Assembly: GCA_965267485.1 (NCBI GenBank)
Contig: OZ254080.1
Location: 434,001 to 498,000, forward strand
DNA from: JANQJA01 sp965267485
Lineage (GTDB): Bacteria; Pseudomonadota; Gammaproteobacteria; Pseudomonadales; Azotimanducaceae
Length of the DNA: 64,000 nucleotides
Direction: 5' to 3'
Shown: piece by piece, positions 18,032 to 27,213 of the stretch
Layout: each line of letters starts with the position of its first letter
Numbering within the stretch: the first letter of the stretch is position 1
Notes under the pieces: model-generated
Told to the model about the DNA's origin: nothing
The model's input: the letters and a program-made list of their open reading frames with translations, nothing else
The model's database searches: none
Position numbers and translations under genes: made by a program

Positions 18032-19882
18032 CTGGTTGCTCCCTGCCGAGAGCAGTCGCTCCGCATCGAGTAGGCCAGGCTGAACGAATCGGTGATGTCG
18101 GGCAGAAGACGCGCCTGCTCTGACGATCGATCAGGGAAACGACCGGCATTCACGGTAACGATTCTCGGGATGGCGCTGACGACACCAGCAGCTACCGGCA
18201 ACCTGCGTGGCGATAAACACTGGCGAGCCCGATCCACGTGGGCTTGCCATCAATGGACTCGCTCCCGGTCCAAGACGCCGACTGGACATCAGCAGGACGC
18301 TACTTCCGCCATCGTCCCGAGACTACACTGCTCTATCAACTCATCGAGCAGCATTGGCCTGACTTCAAAGCGCAACTGGCGGCACAAGGCAAAACGCTGC
18401 CCGCGTATGTCGTGCAGGAGTTCGAGGACTACCTGAAATGCGGTCGACTTGAACATGGTTTTCTGCGGGTCCAATGCGAATCCTGCCACCACGAGAAACT
18501 GGTTGCGTTCAGTTGCAAAAGAAGGGGATTCTGCCCCAGTTGTGGTGCTCGCCGCATGGCGGACAGCGCCGCGCACCTGGTCGATGCGGTATTGCCGAAA
18601 CGGCCAATCCGCCAGTGGGTGCTGAGCGTGCCGTATCCGCTGCGCTTCCTGTTCGCGACCAACCCCGGTGTGATGAGCCGAGTGCTGACCATCGTGCACC
18701 GGGTCATCAGCACGTTCCTGATCCACCGCGCCGGCATGACGGTGAAATCGGGGGCGCAGAGTGGCGCGGTGACTCTCATCCAGAGATTTGGATCTGCGCT
18801 GAATCTGAACCCTCACTTCCACATGCTTTACCTGAACGGGGTGTACGATGCGATGGGTTACTTCTGGCCGGTGAAGCCACCTACCAGCGAGGAACTCGAC
18901 ACCATCACCCACACCATTGCCACCCGGGTGGTGCGGTTTCTCGAGCGGGCCGGCTACCTGGTTCGCGATCCCGAGCATGAATACCTCGACTTGATGCCGG
19001 ATGAGGACGATGCGATGAACGCCATTGTCGGCGCCTCGATCACTTATCGATTGGCGTTTGGTCCGAATGCCGGAAAGAAAGCTCTCACGCTACAAACTGT
19101 TCCAGCCCGCGATAACCAGACGAAGCCCAACGAACTGGTCAGTCGCCAGGCGGGCTTTTCACTGCATGCAGGCGTAGCCTGCAAGTCGAACCAACGCAGG
19201 AAGCTCGAGCGTCTTTGCAGATACATAACGCGACCCGCCATCGCCGAACAACGACTGCGGCTTTCCAGCAACGGCAACGTCATCGTCGGGCTAAAGACAC
19301 CCTATGACGACGGCACCACCCATGTCGTCCTCAGCCCGCTGGAATTCATCGGTCGGCTGGCGGCGCTGGTGCCGCGGCCACGGGTCAACCTCACAAGATT
19401 CCACGGCGTTTTCTCCCCGAACAGCAAGCTTCGAAATCACGTTGTTCCCCAACAACCCGTCGAACCAGAACAACGGCAGAAGCCCAAGGCTTACTCGATG
19501 ACCTGGGCACAGCGCTTGCGGCGCGTCTTTGCAATCGAAATAGAGAAGTGCGAGAAGTGCGGCGGCCCGGTGCGGGTGATTGCCAGTATTGAGGATCCAG
19601 ACGTCATCCAGAAAATACTGAAGCACCTGGGGCTGGACCAGGCCTCGCAGCCCCACAACCGCTCCCCACCTCGCGCACTGTTCGATCACTCGCCGAACCT
19701 TTTCTGACGTCAACTCGCGATGGCGGAGCCGTACTCGACTGCAGTTCGGCAACGGGCATTTCCCTGCTCATCTTTCGGCCAGATCGACAGTACTCAGCCC
19801 GGTGCAATTGCTCACAGTACGGCGCTTGATCCGCAGAAGTGCCTTTGACCATCCCCAGACATGCCGTTTATTCTTCTTAGAC
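17948..19882 (+). mobile_element. IS91/ISCR-like element, copy A (only copy with intact transposase)
   Basis: This is the reference copy of a four-member family. Comparison with copies B and C places the left end at ggcyttctccaccgac (17948), and comparison with B and D places the right end at ttcttcttagac (19882). There are no terminal inverted repeats and no target duplication, as expected for HUH rolling-circle transposons. The right terminal 175 bp after the transposase should hold the replication origin (ori-IS) and the left 290 bp the terminator. The flank to the right is a restriction gene cut at its Walker A. Confidence 0.85.
18238..19707 (+). CDS. IS91-family HUH transposase, intact
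   Basis: The 489-residue rolling-circle transposase has an N-terminal zinc-binding region (CESCHHEK with FSCKRRGFCPSCGARRM, about residues 80-105). The HUH metal motif is LNPHFHMLYLNG, and the Tyr segment LCRYITRPAIAEQRL is conserved in IS91/ISCR enzymes. A C-terminal CEKCGGPVRVIASIEDPDVIQKIL completes it. Only one Tyr is obvious in the active segment, closer to ISCR than to classical two-Tyr IS91. An in-frame start a few codons in (MDSLPVQDADW) is possible. This is the likely source of activity for the other copies. Confidence 0.92.
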   Translation: MGLPSMDSLPVQDADWTSAGRYFRHRPETTLLYQLIEQHWPDFKAQLAAQGKTLPAYVVQEFEDYLKCGRLEHGFLRVQCESCHHEKLVAFSCKRRGFCPSCGARRMADSAAHLVDAVLPKRPIRQWVLSVPYPLRFLFATNPGVMSRVLTIVHRVISTFLIHRAGMTVKSGAQSGAVTLIQRFGSALNLNPHFHMLYLNGVYDAMGYFWPVKPPTSEELDTITHTIATRVVRFLERAGYLVRDPEHEYLDLMPDEDDAMNAIVGASITYRLAFGPNAGKKALTLQTVPARDNQTKPNELVSRQAGFSLHAGVACKSNQRRKLERLCRYITRPAIAEQRLRLSSNGNVIVGLKTPYDDGTTHVVLSPLEFIGRLAALVPRPRVNLTRFHGVFSPNSKLRNHVVPQQPVEPEQRQKPKAYSMTWAQRLRRVFAIEIEKCEKCGGPVRVIASIEDPDVIQKILKHLGLDQASQPHNRSPPRALFDHSPNLF

Positions 19883-22285
19883 GCCAAGATGGCGACCGGT
19901 ACCGGCAAAACAACAGTGATGGCGATGGTTGTGACCTGGCAGGTATTGAACGCGCTGACGTATCCGAAGCGCAACAAGGACTTCAGCCGTGCGGTGTTTA
20001 TTGTGGCACCGGGTTTGACGGTGAAAGAACGATTGCAGGTTCTGCTGCCGAGCGAGGGCAGTTACTACGACGAGTTTAACCTGTGCCCCTCCGAGGCGCT
20101 GCGTCAGAAGCTGAATCAGGCTGTGGTGGCTATTGAAAACTGGCACACGCTGATGCCGCTAAAGGAAACAGACCGTTCCGTGGTCAAGAAGGGGAGCGAG
20201 TCCGACGAGGCGTTCACCCAGCGCGTTCTCGGCAAGAACCTGGCTGCGTACAAGGATATCGTGGTGATCAATGACGAGGCCCATCACGCCTACCGTAAGC
20301 CGCCTGAATTGAAAATCAGCAAAAAGCAGGCGGCCGAGCAGGGTATTGACCTTGATGAGGCGACGCGCTGGATAGAGGGCCTGGATCGCATTCACAAGAC
20401 AAGGCGCATCCGGCGTTGTTTTGATCTGTCTGCCACCCCCTTTGCACCAACCGGTAAAAAGAGCACGGATACTGCGTTGTTTGACTGGATCGTCTCTGAT
20501 TTTGGTTTGAATGACGCCATTGAGGCTGGATTGGTCAAGACACCGCGGGTTGTTGTGCGCGATGACGCGTTGCCGGACACGAAAACACTGCGCCCGAAGT
20601 TGTACCACATATACCGGGATCCCTCGGTCGCTGATGATCTGAACCGGGCGCGTGCGGAACCGCACGAGGCGCTACCCAAGCTGGTCCAGGACGCCTACAC
20701 CCTGCTGGGTGCAGACTGGCGTGAAACCAGAGCGCGGTGGCAGGCGGCCGGGCACCACTCGCCGCCAGTGATGTTGACCGTGTGCAACCGGACGGAAACT
20801 GCTGCGCGCATCGAACACTACTTCAACCAGGGCGATGCGCACTGGCCAGAACTGCATGCGCCTGACCAGACCTTGCGGGTTGATTCAAAAGTGCTCGACA
20901 AGGCAGAGATCGGCGAGGCTGCATCGTCCGATAAAGATTATGAGGCACGCCTGAAAGCAATCATTGATGCAGCCGGACTTTCGCCCACGCGCAGCGAGAG
21001 ACTGCAAAGCTTGAAAAAAGAGGAACTGTTGCGTGAGATCGTGGACAACGTTGGCAAGCGGGGTGAGGCTGGCCAGAGCCTGCAGAAGGTCATCTCTGTG
21101 GCCATGCTGTCGGAGGGTTGGGACGCTAAGAATGTGACCCACATCATGGGACTGCGCGCGTTTACGTCCCAGTTGCTTTGTGAACAGGTCGTCGGGCGGG
21201 GCTTGCGTCGCGTCTCCTACGATACTGATGAGGATGGATTGTTCCTGCCCGAATACGTCAACGTGTTTGGCGTGCCGCTATCGATCTCGGAATCTGGAGA
21301 GAGCGGTGAAGCACCGCCGCCACCGAAACCGACGACGCAAATCGAAGTTTTGCCTGATCGCGCCAATCTGGAGCTGCGTTGGCCAAACGTGCTTCGAATC
21401 GAATCCGTGATTAAACCGAAACTCACGATCGACTGGTCGGGCGTACCGCCGTTGGTGCTTGACCCCGCCAGTACCCCGATCAGCGCCGAGCTGGCGCCAG
21501 CGCTCGATGGTGCAACTGACCTGGGGAAAGTGACGAACATCGACCTTGAAAAACTACCGGACGGGTTCCGCCTACAGCGGTTGGTCTTCCAGGCAGCGCG
21601 CAAGGGGTTTGCTGAGTTGAGCCATGGTTTTACTGGCGGCGTTGAGTATCTCGCAGTGCAATTGGTCAAAGTTGTCGAGGCGTTTCTGACCTCTGACCAT
21701 CTTGAAATTCCGTCCCTTTTCCACTCTGATCCGCTTCGTCGGCGCATCTTGATTGCCTTGAATATCGATCTGGTTGTTCAGCATCTGCTACACAACGTGA
21801 AAGAGCAGAATACGGAACACCTGACGCCGATTTTTGATGAAGAAAACCCGATTGGCGCCACCGGTCAGATGCGCACCTGGTACACCACCAAACCATGCTT
21901 TCCGACCATCAAGTCACACATCAGCCATATGGTGGGAGACTCTGCCTGGGAAGGGCATGCCGCCAATGTACTTGAAACTCGGGATGAGGTGCTTGCCTAT
22001 GCGAAAAACGACCACCTGGGCTTCTTGGTCTATTACATGTGGGGAGGTTCACGGCGGCGATACGTGCCTGATTTCATAGTGCGGTTTGCGGGCGGCACAA
22101 CCCTCGCGCTTGAGATCAAGGGTAGCGACAGCCCCCAAAACAAGGCGAAACGGGACGCCCTCGACGAATGGGTGAAGGCGATCAATGCTGCTGGTGGTTT
22201 TGGCCAATGGGCGTGGGATGTGGCGTTTAGTCCTGGTGAAATCCAGGACATCGTTTCAAAACACGCGAGGGGGCCGCTCCGTTAA
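19802..22285 (+). CDS. Restriction helicase-endonuclease, 5'-truncated and fused to IS91 leader
   Basis: The body resembles BPTD_3080-type restriction enzymes related to type III Res subunits. It has Walker A MATGTGKT, DEAH box VINDEAHHAY, SATPF, helicase motif VVGRGLRR and a C-terminal PD-(D/E)XK nuclease site YVPDFIV...LALEIKG. The family normally has a long N-terminal region before Walker A. Here it is missing, and 28 codons from the right end of IS91 copy A (GTG at 19802) lead in frame into the gene at about 19883. An 827-residue chimera could be made, but helicase activity is doubtful without the N-terminus. No methyltransferase partner is present. Confidence 0.8.
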   Translation: MQLLTVRRLIRRSAFDHPQTCRLFFLDAKMATGTGKTTVMAMVVTWQVLNALTYPKRNKDFSRAVFIVAPGLTVKERLQVLLPSEGSYYDEFNLCPSEALRQKLNQAVVAIENWHTLMPLKETDRSVVKKGSESDEAFTQRVLGKNLAAYKDIVVINDEAHHAYRKPPELKISKKQAAEQGIDLDEATRWIEGLDRIHKTRRIRRCFDLSATPFAPTGKKSTDTALFDWIVSDFGLNDAIEAGLVKTPRVVVRDDALPDTKTLRPKLYHIYRDPSVADDLNRARAEPHEALPKLVQDAYTLLGADWRETRARWQAAGHHSPPVMLTVCNRTETAARIEHYFNQGDAHWPELHAPDQTLRVDSKVLDKAEIGEAASSDKDYEARLKAIIDAAGLSPTRSERLQSLKKEELLREIVDNVGKRGEAGQSLQKVISVAMLSEGWDAKNVTHIMGLRAFTSQLLCEQVVGRGLRRVSYDTDEDGLFLPEYVNVFGVPLSISESGESGEAPPPPKPTTQIEVLPDRANLELRWPNVLRIESVIKPKLTIDWSGVPPLVLDPASTPISAELAPALDGATDLGKVTNIDLEKLPDGFRLQRLVFQAARKGFAELSHGFTGGVEYLAVQLVKVVEAFLTSDHLEIPSLFHSDPLRRRILIALNIDLVVQHLLHNVKEQNTEHLTPIFDEENPIGATGQMRTWYTTKPCFPTIKSHISHMVGDSAWEGHAANVLETRDEVLAYAKNDHLGFLVYYMWGGSRRRYVPDFIVRFAGGTTLALEIKGSDSPQNKAKRDALDEWVKAINAAGGFGQWAWDVAFSPGEIQDIVSKHARGPLR

Positions 22286-22385
22286 GTAGCCGACGCTACA
22301 CTGTTTACTGCATTCACCGGCGAACGTTTTCACTTTTTTGTGAATTCGTCCAAAAAGTCAAAAAATAGAGCTATGGGTTAGGTCA

Positions 22386-23264
22386 TCAGCGAGTCTTCCC
22401 GAGCCATTCCGTTAAGGCCGCACGCACAGTCTCAACCGGCAAAAACTCTTGCTCGACTCGCCCTTTGTCACAAGACTTCAATCGCGAGATCAACGCGCGT
22501 TCCGCCGGTGTTATCTCAATTGGGAATTTGGCTGTCACTGGTTCGGGTTCGGAAACCGCAAGCATGTCTGCAAACTGAGTGAATGTCTGGTCGTCCATCA
22601 GCATCGCGGTAAGCTGTGGCTGCAGTTTTCGGGCCCTGCCCAGCATAGTGATGCCCCAGGTATCGATATCGCCCCAGTAGGCGATGTCCCGGCTGGCCAG
22701 CCAGTCACCGGACATCCAGGCGAGGTTGAGACCGGCGCCCAGGATAGCGATCGTGCCGGGCATCGCGGGTAGGAGGTGCAGGCACCGTTCATTCTCGATC
22801 ACTATGACGCGCTCGCCCGGTAGGGCGTGTTCTGTGAGCTCAGTATCGCGCACGCGGATTTGTTTCAACGGCAGCAGGCCACCATCCAGGTCTGCAACCA
22901 GCAGCCAGTGATGGTTGTCGGGGTCACACCCGAGGAAGACCTCGAGGCCTTGCTGGCTCGCTGCGCCTTCGTGGCAGATGTCGAGGAGCTCCGTGATCAC
23001 TGTTCGATGACGCTCGATGAATTTGGTGTCGTTACCCGCGACGGGCAAGGCACGCAACGGACGACCTTCTGCGCAGTTGGGCGTCAGGTGTGTTGCGAGT
23101 TCAACAGCCTGCAAGAGTTCATCGGGCGACATCTTCTGAAGCAGGTTTATGTGACGAATGAGATAGGTATGGAATTGTTCGGGGCTGTCTGCCAACACCC
23201 GGGTTAGTTGTTGGAACGCAGCGCGGACTTCCCGGCTCCCGGTCGCCTCGATCCACTGAGCAAC
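22386..23264 (-). pseudogene. jetD: jetD fragment (Wadjet TOPRIM subunit), 5'-truncated
   Basis: JetD is the TOPRIM nuclease subunit of the Wadjet anti-plasmid SMC system. The preserved part has the segment GNDTKFIERHRTVITELLD and the TOPRIM signature YWGDIDTWGITMLGRAR with its acidic residues, typical of JetD. The frame stays open upstream of the first GTG (23196-23198) to about 23264, where the IS91 fragment begins. About 290 residues remain against roughly 380-400 in the family, so the N-terminus is missing. No jetA, jetB or jetC is in the window, so no Wadjet complex can form from these genes. Confidence 0.72.
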
Positions 23265-24016
23265 CGACGCTCGATTTACCGGATGCCAGCCCGGTGGATC
23301 AGCTCGGCGCCGCGTCCATTCGCTACCGCATCGCCATCGGTCCGCAATCAGGCCAGCGCACCATGACCCTGCATGACCCGGCGCTGATCCGACCCGGTCT
23401 GCCCGACAAACCGCTCACCACCCACCACAACGGCTTCTCACTGAATGCCGCCGTCGCCTGTAAACCCCACCAGCGCGAGCGCCTCGAGCGCCTGGCCCGC
23501 TACGTCTGCCGTCCCGCCATTTGTCTTGAGCGCCTGAGCTTGCGCAACGACGGGCAGGTGCAATACGCCCTCAAGCGGCCGTTCCGTGACGGTACCACTC
23601 ACGTGTTGTTCTCACCCGCCGACTTCATCAGCAAACTCGTCGCCCTGATCCCGCGTCCTCGCCATCACCTGGTGCGCTACCACGGAGTGTTGGCGCCCAA
23701 CGCCAGCATCCGTTCGGCCATCGTGCCGGGGAAACAGCGACAGAAAACGCAATCGGATAACGACTCGCCCCGCGACACGGACAAGGCACCCCAATCCCCG
23801 GCACCCGACACTCTCATCGCGCCACTTTCATGGGCGGAACGGCTAAAGCGGATATTTCAAATCGACGTACTCGCCTGCCCGCGCTGTGGCGGCACCTTGC
23901 GCATCATAGGTGATGTCACCGATCCGATGATCATTCGAAAGATCCTCGATCACATCGCAGCGCGTGCGCCACCCGTATCAGCGGCGGCCTCAACGACCAA
24001 CATTGAGCGGGGTTAA
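23265..24016 (+). pseudogene. IS91 transposase, C-terminal half (lineage E)
   Basis: About 250 residues of an IS91 transposase remain: LGAASIRYRIAIGPQSGQ, the Tyr segment LARYVCRPAICLERLSL, the GTTHVLFSPADFISKL region and the C-terminal zinc motif LACPRCGGTLRIIGDV. The N-terminal zinc finger and HUH motif are missing, so it cannot act alone. A GTG at 23294 gives the longest conventional ORF, but homology to copy A extends upstream to LDLPD. It aligns with copy A but is clearly more diverged than copies B-D. Confidence 0.85.
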
Positions 24017-24193
24017 GCCAATACCGCTGTTTTCACCTGCACGACACATTCACCTTGCAGGAAGCTCGCCTGCGGTCGTGTCAGCTGATGCTGATCTCCG
24101 CCGGTAAGCCATCGGCCAACACAAACCCATGCACCAAAACGCCTTTACTCGGGCTGCCTGACCAACCGTGTCCTGCTATCGTGATATTGATAG
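23265..24193 (+). mobile_element. Fragment E of a divergent IS91-family element
   Basis: This is the 3' half of an IS91-type element from a different lineage than copies A-D. The transposase remnant occupies 23265-24016. About 180 bp of right-end DNA follows, closing with a small dyad CTATC-gtgatatt-GATAG near 24176-24193. The left edge cuts jetD, the right edge cuts an ArsR gene. The edge positions are estimates, to within about 15 bp on each side. Confidence 0.65.
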
Positions 24194-24347
24194 AAAATGC
24201 ACGTTAAATTTCCTATCCTCCGTCCTACGTTCTGAGCGCCGCGGTAAGCAGATCTTCTACTCGGCGCTCGATGCGCACATTCGCTGCGTGATTGATGACA
24301 TGGTGGCGCATATCGGCGAACCGTTTGACATCGAGGAGGCGGATTGA
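24194..24347 (+). pseudogene. ArsR-family regulator, C-terminal remnant
   Basis: No standard start is available, but the frame ending TGA at 24345-24347 reads VLRSERRGKQIFYSALDAHI and then a Glu/Asp-rich tail. The first part is the winged-helix beta-hairpin of ArsR/SmtB regulators (SERRGKQIFYS). About 50 residues remain; the N-terminal half including the recognition helix was removed at the edge of element E. Its stop overlaps the start of the cation transporter gene (TGATG), so it was the first gene of a metal operon. Confidence 0.65.
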
Positions 24348-25018
24348 TGCCGAGCTGCACCGATTGTCCGTCAGACTCGGCGGCGGAGAAGGCAAACGAC
24401 CCGATTTTTCGCCGCGTACTTTGGATCGCTTTGCTGGCAAATTTCACGATGTTCGTCGTCGAAACAGTGGCGGGTCGGCTAGGCGACTCAATGTCGTTGC
24501 AAGCCGATGCGCTGGACTTCCTCGGCGATTCCGCCAATTACGCGATCAGTCTATTTGTGGTCGGCATGGCCCTGACTGCCCGCGCTAAAGCATCGCTGTT
24601 CAAAGGCGCGACGATGGCGCTCTTCGGCGCCTGGGTGGTCGGTAGCGCGGTCTACCGCGCCATCGCCGGGAGCGCCCCGGACCCATCGACGATGGGTTCG
24701 GTCGCTGTGGCGGCATTAATTGTCAACGTGACCGTGGCGGCGTTGTTATACCGCTTCCGCAACGGCGACAGCAACAAGCAGTCAATCTGGCTGTGCAGCC
24801 GCAACGATACGATCGGTAACATTGCTGTGATGGTCGCTGCGGCCGGGGTTTTCGCGAGTGGATCGCGTTGGCCGGACTTGCTAGTGGCCGTCATCATCGC
24901 CGCTTTGAACATCAGCGCGGCAGCGCATGTGGTACGCCTGGCACACGCCGAAATCCGCACCTCCCGTGTCGAATGTGACCGGGATTCGACTTTTTCTGCA
25001 CAAATTGGGGTAGGATAG
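24347..25018 (+). CDS. Cation diffusion facilitator-like transporter
   Basis: The 223-residue protein resembles short cation-efflux (CDF/ZntA-independent) transporters. It has about six hydrophobic segments with acidic metal sites QADALDFLGDSANYA and CSRNDTIGNIAVM (the D-x3-D pair pattern of CDF helices 2 and 5), and a Cys-x2-Cys N-terminus (SCTDCPSD). GAGGAGG at 24333-24339 is a strong ribosome site for the ATG at 24347. The cytoplasmic domain of full CDF proteins is absent, as in the short class. The ArsR remnant before it suggests Zn, Cd or Co control, now lost. Confidence 0.75.
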   Translation: MPSCTDCPSDSAAEKANDPIFRRVLWIALLANFTMFVVETVAGRLGDSMSLQADALDFLGDSANYAISLFVVGMALTARAKASLFKGATMALFGAWVVGSAVYRAIAGSAPDPSTMGSVAVAALIVNVTVAALLYRFRNGDSNKQSIWLCSRNDTIGNIAVMVAAAGVFASGSRWPDLLVAVIIAALNISAAAHVVRLAHAEIRTSRVECDRDSTFSAQIGVG

Positions 25019-25025
25019 CGACGCT

Positions 25026-25352
25026 ATGAGATCCTTCTGGTGCATATTGGTGATGATATCTGTGCTCGTAATGAGCGTGGATGGCGCTGCTGATAGTGTC
25101 ACTAAAGGTCACGCGCACGGCGGCGACGCCGCGCATTTGCTGGATGGCAGCGACGACCACCAGACGTCATCCTCCGAGGCTGAGGCCGACGTTGATCACT
25201 GCGAACGCTGCTGCCACGGCCACACTGCGAGCGTCACTGCAACAGTTGCTGCGGCAATAACCCCGTATTCCAAATCCGAGCATGCGCGCAGTCGCTTCGT
25301 TTACGTTCGGAATTTCGCGCAAGCGCCCCCGACTCCTCCCCCGAACGCGTAA
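25026..25352 (+). CDS. Small secreted His/Cys-rich CzcI-like protein
   Basis: The 108-residue protein has a signal peptide (about 1-21) and a mature part rich in His, Asp and Glu, with the motif DVDHCERCCHGHTASV as a probable metal site. It is the same class of peptide as the one at 3005-3322, which precedes a czcCBA-type operon. Here the DNA that follows is IS91 piece D instead of a czcC gene, so an efflux operon may have been removed. It starts 7 bases after the transporter stop. Confidence 0.65.
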   Translation: MRSFWCILVMISVLVMSVDGAADSVTKGHAHGGDAAHLLDGSDDHQTSSSEAEADVDHCERCCHGHTASVTATVAAAITPYSKSEHARSRFVYVRNFAQAPPTPPPNA

Positions 25353-25381
25353 CTCGTTTTCCATACCGAAGATCGCTCGAG

Positions 25382-26073
25382 CCAACGCAGGAAGCTCGAG
25401 CGTCTTTGCAGATACATAACGCGACCCGCCATCGCCGAACAACGACTGCGGCTTTCCAGCAACGGCAACGTCATCGTCGGGCTAAAGACACCCTATGACG
25501 ACGGCACCACCCATGTCGTCCTCAGCCCGCTGGAATTCATCGGTCGGCTGGCGGCGCTGGTGCCGCGGCCACGGGTCAACCTCACAAGATTCCACGGCGT
25601 TTTCTCCCCGAACAGCAAGCTTCGAAATCACGTTGTTCCCCAACAACCCGTCGAACCAGAACAACGGCAGAAGCCCAAGGCTTACTCGATGACCTGGGCA
25701 CAGCGCTTGCGGCGCGTCTTTGCAATCGAAATAGAGAAGTGCGAGAAGTGCGGCGGCCCGGTGCGCGTGATTGCCAGTATTGAGGATCCAGACGTTATCC
25801 AGAAAATACTGAAGCACCTGGGGCTGGACCAGGCCTCGCAGCCCCACAACCGCTCCCCACCTCGCGCACTGTTCGATCACTCGCCGAACCTTTTCTGACG
25901 TCAACTCGCGATGGCGGAGCCGTACTCGACTGCAGTTCGGCAACGGGCATTTCCCTGCTCATCTTTCGGCCAGATCGACAGTATTCAGCCCGGTGCAATT
26001 GCTCACAGTACGGCGCTTGATCCGCAGAAGTGCCTTTGACCATCCCCAGACATGCCGTTTATTCTTCTTAGAC
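25382..26073 (+). mobile_element. IS91-like element, copy D (right-end piece of 692 bp)
   Basis: Bases 25382-26073 match copy A bases 19191-19882 with only about three differences that I can see (for example GCGCGTG for GCGGGTG, GTTATCC for GTCATCC). The left edge falls within the transposase just before the Tyr segment; the right edge is the family terminus. The transposase remnant (to the stop at 25898) lacks zinc, HUH and most of the catalytic core and is inert. It still carries the putative ori-IS end. Confidence 0.88.
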
Positions 26074-26640
26074 GCCGGCCTACGCAAAATTCTGTTGTCT
26101 GCACTGGTCGTGAACTTTTTTGCCTCGCCCACGATGGTGCTGCTGCCACTACTCGTCGATCGTACCTACGGGCTCGCGGCGGACTGGTATGGCTACCTGG
26201 TCGCTGTATTGATTACCGGCAATCTTGCCGGCATGGCGCTGACCGGTACAGTCAACCTGGATGGCAGATCGCGTTGGCTCGGCTGTTTCCTCGGGTTCGG
26301 GATTGGTGGTGCCGGCTTCTTGTTCATCGGATTTGCACCGCACCTTTACATTCTGGTTGGACTACTCTTTGCCATCGGCGCCGGAACCTCGGTCATGAAC
26401 ATCCTGCTCATCGCCAAGGTACAGGCCGCCGTCCCGTCGACGATTCTCGGCCGCGTCATGGCCGCCATGGGCGTTCTGGCTCAGGCCGTCGTGCCCGTCG
26501 CACTGTTGTTGGCGGGCGTCGTTACCGACGCCCTGGACCAGAATGTACTACCGGTGTTTCTCATCTCCGGCGTGGCGGCCTTGACGTTCTCGGCGTGGCT
26601 CGCGCTCGACAGGGACATTCGACACTACCTCTCCAGCTAA
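25993..26640 (+). pseudogene. MFS permease C-terminal half fused to IS91 leader
   Basis: The frame opens in the right end of copy D at GTG 25993 and passes in frame through ttcttcttagac into an MFS_3-type (EntS-like) permease. Residues 28-215 contain about six hydrophobic segments, corresponding to the C-terminal half of a 12-helix transporter. The N-terminal half was removed by the element. The leader has the same 28 codons as at the restriction gene. Half a transporter is unlikely to work, so it is treated as a remnant. Confidence 0.8.
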
Positions 26641-26680
26641 GAAAGGCGGATATCTCAGGAAAAGACCGTCTCGACCTCCA

Positions 26681-26716
26681 TTGATTCAATATATTCGATC
26701 GGATATATTGCGAACA
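26681..26716 (+). promoter_or_regulatory. Promoter and 24-bp palindromic operator of the XRE/DUF6036 pair (leaderless)
   Basis: TTGATT (26681-26686), a 17-base spacer and TATATT (26704-26709) make a good sigma-70 promoter. A 24-bp near-perfect palindrome centred on CGATCG covers 26687-26710 with two mismatched bases, so its bound protein would hide the spacer and -10. Seven bases after the -10 lies the XRE start ATG (26716) with no ribosome site between, so the transcript is predicted to be leaderless. Confidence 0.75.
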
Positions 26717-27213
26717 TGAACGTTATCAAAGAGCTGAGACAAAAGGCGGGCTTAACCCAGCACGAGCTGGCCCGGTACGCAAACACGTCCCAATCAGCCA
26801 TCGCTTCCTACGAAGGAGGAAAGAAATCGCCCACACTCGCGACGCTCGCTCGAATCGCAACTGCTATCCATTATGACTTTCGACTCGACTTCTTTCCGGC
26901 AATGACGCGCGAAGATCGACGTAGCCTGGCGTTTCATGAAGCAATCGTTGACCGGATACGCGTCAGTCCGGGGAACATCACACGTGCAAAGCGCAACGTC
27001 AGCCGGCTGAAACAGGTGCACCCGGACGCGCACGAGTTGTTGAACCGTTGGGAATCCTGGCTCGCATTACCCGTTGACGATCTCGCCACACTTATCCTCG
27101 GCAGTTCTGAAGTAGCGAGAGAAATGCGCCACGTATCCCCTTTTTCCGGCGTGCTTTCGCCGAAAGAACGTGCGCAGATCATTGCGCGATTCAGGCATGA
27201 GTCCGCCGCATGA
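26716..27213 (+). CDS. XRE-family antitoxin/regulator
   Basis: The 165-residue protein has an N-terminal helix-turn-helix (LRQKAGLTQHELARYANTSQSAIASYEGGKKSPTLATLARI, about 7-47) and a C-terminal helical region that could bind a partner. It precedes a DUF6036 nucleotidyltransferase-fold gene with a 4-base overlap, the layout of a type II or type VII-like toxin-antitoxin pair. It probably represses its own promoter through the palindrome at 26687-26710. No ribosome site precedes the ATG. Confidence 0.85.
   Translation: MNVIKELRQKAGLTQHELARYANTSQSAIASYEGGKKSPTLATLARIATAIHYDFRLDFFPAMTREDRRSLAFHEAIVDRIRVSPGNITRAKRNVSRLKQVHPDAHELLNRWESWLALPVDDLATLILGSSEVAREMRHVSPFSGVLSPKERAQIIARFRHESAA

Noticed and set aside
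18289..18978. Long minus-strand ORF (229 residues) inside IS91 copy A, repeated in copies B and C
   Set aside because: It is antisense to the zinc and HUH region of the transposase, rich in His/Arg/Gln without domain pattern, and exists in all copies only because the DNA is repeated.
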